From a virus: a DNA stretch of 27,734 nt. A program made the translations under genes and the position numbers. Below, in pieces: positions 24,626-27,734 of the stretch. The notes below the pieces were generated by a model. The model saw nothing but the letters and a program-made list of their open reading frames with translations, did not search any database and was not told the origin of the DNA. Every line of letters begins with the position of its first letter. The first letter of the stretch is position 1. The DNA is taken from IMG/VR virus record IMGVR_UViG_3300035661_000275, positions 1 through 27,734 of that record; one strand, given 5' to 3'.

Positions 24626-25336
24626 TCAGACTCCTTTGTCGCAGTCCCCTGTCCCTCGAGGGCCATAAGGGCACCACTTGCAAGCGAAGACGTTGGGGTT
24701 TGGTGGAAACTCCTCGGCCGTTGTCATCGTGATACCGCGTTGGTTGAAGTTCTGGAAGAACCGCATGCCTTGAGCACGCGTGTATTTCATGTGGGTCAGG
24801 TCGTCCTGATCCGTGTACCAGAGCTCGACGTCAATCGTCTCCAGCTCTGGGTAGCGAAGGAACGCAGCCAGTTGGTACAGCTGCGTCTGCTCTGCGTGCT
24901 TGATCTCGTTCCCGAACTTCTTGCCGGTCTTGTAGTCGATGACTACGGCATGAGTCTTCGACAGTCGAACGAACGCGTCGAGCTTGATGCGAGCCCATGC
25001 ATCACGATCGTTCCACGCCACCGGCTCCCAGTCCTTGTTGACGGCCCACTCACCTTCCAGTGAAACTAAGCCCTGCTTGTATTTGTCGCGCAGGTCGTGG
25101 AACTCGGCGCTGAAAGCCTTCAGTTCCGGGATCAGCTCCACTTCACCACGCACAAAGCGCTCAGCGGCGTCATGGATGCGTGTTCCACGGTCGTTAGCAT
25201 GTTCGGTCTTGCCAGAAGGGAGCTCGCGGTCTGGCTCAGGGATGCGGTCTATGTACTTGAGCTTGGCGCGCAGCTTGCACTGCTCGAAGTCGACAAGACG
25301 GGAGTAACTCCACGTCTTGATGCGTTTGTTGGACAT
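24626..25336 (-). CDS. RecB/Cas4-like PD-(D/E)xK exonuclease with candidate Fe-S cysteines
   Basis: ATG 25336 (236 residues) has GAGGAG eight bases upstream. A second start at 25363 adds nine residues and has GGGG upstream, so both may be used. Nuclease motifs are H55 ('GTRIHDAAE'), D120 ('WARIKLDAF'), D134 and K136 ('VVIDYKTGKK'), and Q150 and Y154 ('EQTQLYQLAAF'), the RecB-type order. One N-terminal Cys (C20) and three C-terminal Cys (C219, C222, C232) match the layout of the 4Fe-4S cluster of AddB and Cas4. It is coupled to the SNF2 helicase gene, so the two may work together in end resection or recombination. Confidence 0.9.
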   Translation of the reverse strand: MSNKRIKTWSYSRLVDFEQCKLRAKLKYIDRIPEPDRELPSGKTEHANDRGTRIHDAAERFVRGEVELIPELKAFSAEFHDLRDKYKQGLVSLEGEWAVNKDWEPVAWNDRDAWARIKLDAFVRLSKTHAVVIDYKTGKKFGNEIKHAEQTQLYQLAAFLRYPELETIDVELWYTDQDDLTHMKYTRAQGMRFFQNFNQRGITMTTAEEFPPNPNVFACKWCPYGPRGTGDCDKGV

Positions 25337-25364
25337 ACGTGGAACTCCTCGTTTGGGGGACATA

Positions 25365-25372
25365 TGATATCA
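25365..25372 (-). promoter_or_regulatory. TGATATCA palindrome one base before a start codon
   Basis: The palindrome TGATATCA lies one base upstream of ATG 25363 and is preceded by TTGGGG. The same palindrome, spacing and TTGGAG occur before ATG 20366 (20368-20375). It may be an operator or simply a shared extended ribosome site. Confidence 0.4.
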
Positions 25373-25759
25373 CCCCAAGCTGTGTCTAGCGATCGCACGA
25401 CGAGCTGCACGGCTGAACCCTATGGTCTCTTCGGCTACCTCTGTATCTCCAGCATCTGAATCAATCCATGCGGGGGAGCAGTGCTCCTTCAAAGGGCTGA
25501 AACGCTCGCACATTGAGTCGCGCGTGGGCTCCCAGTGGTCGTTCTGCCAGTCGTTTGGAATTTTGACTTCTTTGCCTCTGAGATTAGGGCTCATGTCCAG
25601 TGCGCAATGGATGGTCGTGTCGATCACTGTGTGCACCATGGACTCTGTACGATGCGAGCGTCTGATATTACGAAGATACAGATACTCACATCCCGTGCAG
25701 CTGCGTTTGCCCATCAGTCGGGATAGTAGTGCTTTCTTGTTCACGGCCTTTTGCGACAT
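25370..25759 (-). CDS. Cys-containing hypothetical protein
   Basis: This 129-residue protein starts at ATG 25759 with GGGAG nine bases upstream. It overlaps the end of the previous gene by 74 bases; ATG 25714 would cut the overlap to 29 but has no visible ribosome site. Five Cys (C21 and C24 as C-x2-C in 'RSCTGCEYLYLR', C52, C84 and C94) suggest a bound metal. No family is recognised. It lies in a run of three unrecognised genes between the VWA gene and the nuclease. Confidence 0.68.
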   Translation of the reverse strand: MSQKAVNKKALLSRLMGKRSCTGCEYLYLRNIRRSHRTESMVHTVIDTTIHCALDMSPNLRGKEVKIPNDWQNDHWEPTRDSMCERFSPLKEHCSPAWIDSDAGDTEVAEETIGFSRAARRAIARHSLG

Positions 25760-26645
25760 AGCTCACGGCTCCCAGTTCTTTGCGAAGGCCCTCACGTGCA
25801 GCCTCGATCATGCTGTTGAAAACGCGCAACCAGTTGTACGAACTGTCGATGCTGTTCCACTTGGAGGGCGCGTAAGGATGGAAAGCGTAGACCCGGGAAA
25901 TCCACAAAAGTGGAAGCATCGATTCGAAGTTCTCAGGGTCTACGGCCATCAGCATGTCGTTGATCACCTTGGGGTGGCTACGAACCAAGGCTCCATGGTT
26001 ATGGAGTGAAGGGCCGTATTTAGACTTGCACTCGTCATCGACTTTCTGCCAGTCCACGGAGCTGAAACCACCCAACTTGGCGCGAAGAACCAGCATACGT
26101 CGGACGTCTCTGATGCGCTTGTTGAGTATGGACTTACGCTCTTTGTCATGCACGCGTACAAGCGGCTCGCCTACAGGTTGATATGTGCCATCCGGAAACA
26201 TCAGCACGTCACTGCTGGAATACAGCAACTCACCGTTTCCGTAGTTCCTGTCGAAGTACGGGGTACTTGGGGAAAAGATCGTCCACTCAATGCCCTTGAT
26301 TTTGATGCCCGGGACGTCGCGGTATGTACAGTAGTACATGTCTTTGAAGAAGTCACGCACAGTGTGCCCAGTGCCCAAGTTAGCAACCAAGCGTACGTGA
26401 TCTTTATAGATGTAGGCTACGGTGCGCATCTTGTACTTGTCACGCATAGAAGGACCTGCGCGCAAGTACACCAGTTTGCCTTTTGCATCGATGTCAGTGT
26501 AGTACCTGCTGAAGACATAGCTCACGGTGTAGCAGTCTTTTCCCGGCTCGTAGTTGAGCCAGAGATGTTTGGTCAGCTTGGTACCAATCGGGCTGTACTT
26601 TCTGCCAGCGGTGTACTGTCTGGCTGCGCGATGATAGTCGAGCAT
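25686..26645 (-). CDS. Tyr-rich hypothetical protein
   Basis: This 319-residue protein has many aromatic residues, for example 'CYTVSYVFSRYYTDID' and 'FFKDMYYCTYRDV', and reads like a mixed beta and helix domain with a helical C-terminal half ('NWLRVFNSMIEAAREGLRKEL'). I see no nucleotide-binding loop and no nuclease motif. It starts two bases after the stop of the gene before it, so translation is probably coupled. No family is recognised. The last 74 bases overlap the next gene. Confidence 0.75.
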   Translation of the reverse strand: MLDYHRAARQYTAGRKYSPIGTKLTKHLWLNYEPGKDCYTVSYVFSRYYTDIDAKGKLVYLRAGPSMRDKYKMRTVAYIYKDHVRLVANLGTGHTVRDFFKDMYYCTYRDVPGIKIKGIEWTIFSPSTPYFDRNYGNGELLYSSSDVLMFPDGTYQPVGEPLVRVHDKERKSILNKRIRDVRRMLVLRAKLGGFSSVDWQKVDDECKSKYGPSLHNHGALVRSHPKVINDMLMAVDPENFESMLPLLWISRVYAFHPYAPSKWNSIDSSYNWLRVFNSMIEAAREGLRKELGAVSYVAKGREQESTTIPTDGQTQLHGM

Positions 26646-26647
26646 GA

Positions 26648-27160
26648 TTAGTCGTCGGAAGATAGGGCCAGAGTGGATTTGACGGTTTTCGAGAATTCTT
26701 CGGCCACTTGCTCGGCCATGTTTTCTGCGAGGTCGCGAATGGCGTTGTGCAACGCGTGTTGGAAGATGCTGTCGAACTCCTTGATCGCAGCGGCTTTGAC
26801 TTTGGCATCAGAGAGCTTGCCGCGAACGTGTGCTTCGAACGCGCCTTTCAGGTGATCGTCCATCCATTTTTGAACGGCGTCTGCAGCAGTGGTGCGAATG
26901 TATTTCCCCACGATGCTGTCCCTGTCGCGACCGTTACAGTGGTCGACCTCAAGCGACCCCCAATGATCTGAGAAGCCGATCAGTTTCAAAACAATTTCAC
27001 GGCGTTCTGCGAGCAGCATCGACGTGATCTCGGTAGCCAAGGATTCGGGGTCGAATTTGACTTGTGCTTCGTCGAAAGCCTTGAGGAATTCCTCATGCAT
27101 CTTTGCACGAGCGATTAGCAAGCGTTCTTTTACCACAGCAGGTTTGGGGGTAGTTGCCAT
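26648..27160 (-). CDS. Helical hypothetical protein next to the VWA gene
   Basis: I chose ATG 27160 (170 residues), with GGAGG ten bases upstream; GTG 27169 overlaps the VWA stop (GTGA) but sits only one base from GGAGG. The protein is almost wholly helical, with long charged helices and no catalytic motif. Its C-terminal part ('AENMAEQVAEEFSKTVKS') is amphipathic. Its close link to the VWA gene suggests a partner role, which is inference. Confidence 0.75.
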   Translation of the reverse strand: MATTPKPAVVKERLLIARAKMHEEFLKAFDEAQVKFDPESLATEITSMLLAERREIVLKLIGFSDHWGSLEVDHCNGRDRDSIVGKYIRTTAADAVQKWMDDHLKGAFEAHVRGKLSDAKVKAAAIKEFDSIFQHALHNAIRDLAENMAEQVAEEFSKTVKSTLALSSDD

Positions 27161-27165
27161 GGCTG

Positions 27166-27734
27166 TCACACCTCCAAGATGATGTGCTCGCCGTACGGCG
27201 GTGTGACATCATGGTTGTTGATGCACCAGATGTTCGGGAAGTCCGGTTCCTGTTCGGGAAACGGGCCGTAGCCGTCAGTCAGATACGCGAATGCACGCGG
27301 TTGAATCTGGTTGTCTTCAAGCCACTTGAACGGCGGGCGAAAATCCGTGCCGCCACCGCCGTGTAGCTTGAAGTGCAGCTCATCTTCGGGACCGAAGCGA
27401 TCCACGTGGTTCACACGTGCGTCGCAGTAGATGACGATCAGCTCCTTGGGCTTGACCTCTTTGTGGATCTCAGCGATCTCGGAACCGAACTCGGTAAGTT
27501 CCTTTTCGCCGATCGAGCCAGAGGTGTCGATAGTTACTACCATAGCGCCCATGGCATCGTCGCTCGTGCGGCTCGGCAGATACAGGCCCTGTGCAATGAA
27601 GCGGCGGTTGCCACGCTTCCATGAGAAGTCGTCATTGCACTTCTCAGTCATGAAGCGCTTGAGGATGTTTTTCCACGGCAGCACAGGCTCCAGCAGCTCC
27701 TGCATGGCGCGCTCAATGTCGGCCGGCAAGTTGC
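27166..27734 (-). CDS. VWA-like MIDAS protein (DUF2201 type), 5' end outside window
   Basis: The frame is open to the window edge, so the N-terminal part is missing; TTG at 27729 is only the first possible start in view. A MIDAS metal site is visible: D68-T-S70-G-S72 in 'VTIDTSGSIG', T128 and D129 in 'GGGGTDFRPP', and D152 in 'YLTDGYGPFP' (numbered from 27729). This matches the C-terminal VWA-like domain of the DUF2201 family, whose full proteins have an N-terminal metallopeptidase-like domain. Such genes often sit beside a MoxR-type AAA+ ATPase, so one may lie just beyond the right edge. The cellular role is not known; protein complex remodelling is a guess from MoxR-VWA systems. Confidence 0.85.
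   Translation of the reverse strand, partial: NLPADIERAMQELLEPVLPWKNILKRFMTEKCNDDFSWKRGNRRFIAQGLYLPSRTSDDAMGAMVVTIDTSGSIGEKELTEFGSEIAEIHKEVKPKELIVIYCDARVNHVDRFGPEDELHFKLHGGGGTDFRPPFKWLEDNQIQPRAFAYLTDGYGPFPEQEPDFPNIWCINNHDVTPPYGEHIILEV

Noticed and set aside
1-27734. CRISPR array, insertion sequence, integrase or attachment site
   Set aside because: No regularly spaced repeats, transposase or recombinase motifs, or flanking inverted repeats were seen in the window.

Overview
The window looks like part of a tailed double-stranded DNA phage genome. The left part carries virion genes on the + strand. The right part carries a dense block of replication, recombination and nucleotide-metabolism genes on the - strand. 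Most codons end in G or C, which fits a GC-rich host. A proteobacterial host is my inference; no host gene, integrase, repressor, insertion sequence or CRISPR array was seen. The giant internal-protein-like gene and the lack of an obvious tape measure gene suggest a podovirus-like particle, but capsid, portal and terminase genes lie outside the window.

Layout. Positions 1-12344 (+) hold four tightly packed structural genes: the 3' part of an Ala/Ser/Asp-rich tail-type protein, a long coiled-coil protein, a protein with LADGGS repeats and an LS-x2-EYVLP-x-DT motif, and a 2321-residue polyvalent-type protein with an HExxH metallopeptidase signature. A terminator-like hairpin (12358-12383) closes this block. 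A 339-base non-coding gap follows. It holds a very AT-rich stretch (25 of 100 bases G/C at 12431-12530) with short direct repeats, a possible promoter and a second terminator-like hairpin. A stand-alone adenosylcobalamin-dependent (class II) ribonucleotide reductase follows on + (12684-14597), ending at a hairpin that faces the leftward genes.

Positions 14693-27734 (-) read leftward with overlaps or very short gaps. In transcription order they are: a VWA/MIDAS protein (partial at the window edge), three unrecognised proteins, a RecB/Cas4-like nuclease with four candidate Fe-S cysteines, an SNF2-type helicase, an unrecognised protein, a family A DNA polymerase with 3'-5' exonuclease domain, a small helical protein, a miniature DnaJ, a coiled-coil protein, a four-cysteine protein that may bind ssDNA, an Ala/Lys-rich coiled-coil protein followed by a clear leftward terminator, a DnaQ-like exonuclease, a dNMP kinase, a VRR-NUC-like nuclease, a small hydrophobic protein, a Cys-rich GP88-like protein, a MazG-like pyrophosphohydrolase, a small protein, ThyX and a short basic protein.

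Together, the reductase, ThyX, dNMP kinase and MazG-like enzyme would supply and clean the dNTP pool. The polymerase, helicase, nucleases and possible ssDNA-binding protein would copy and process phage DNA. The most notable points are the architecture of the giant protein, the Leu in the polymerase O-helix where Phe or Tyr is usual, the AT-rich repeat region before the reductase, and the group of unrecognised genes next to the VWA protein.
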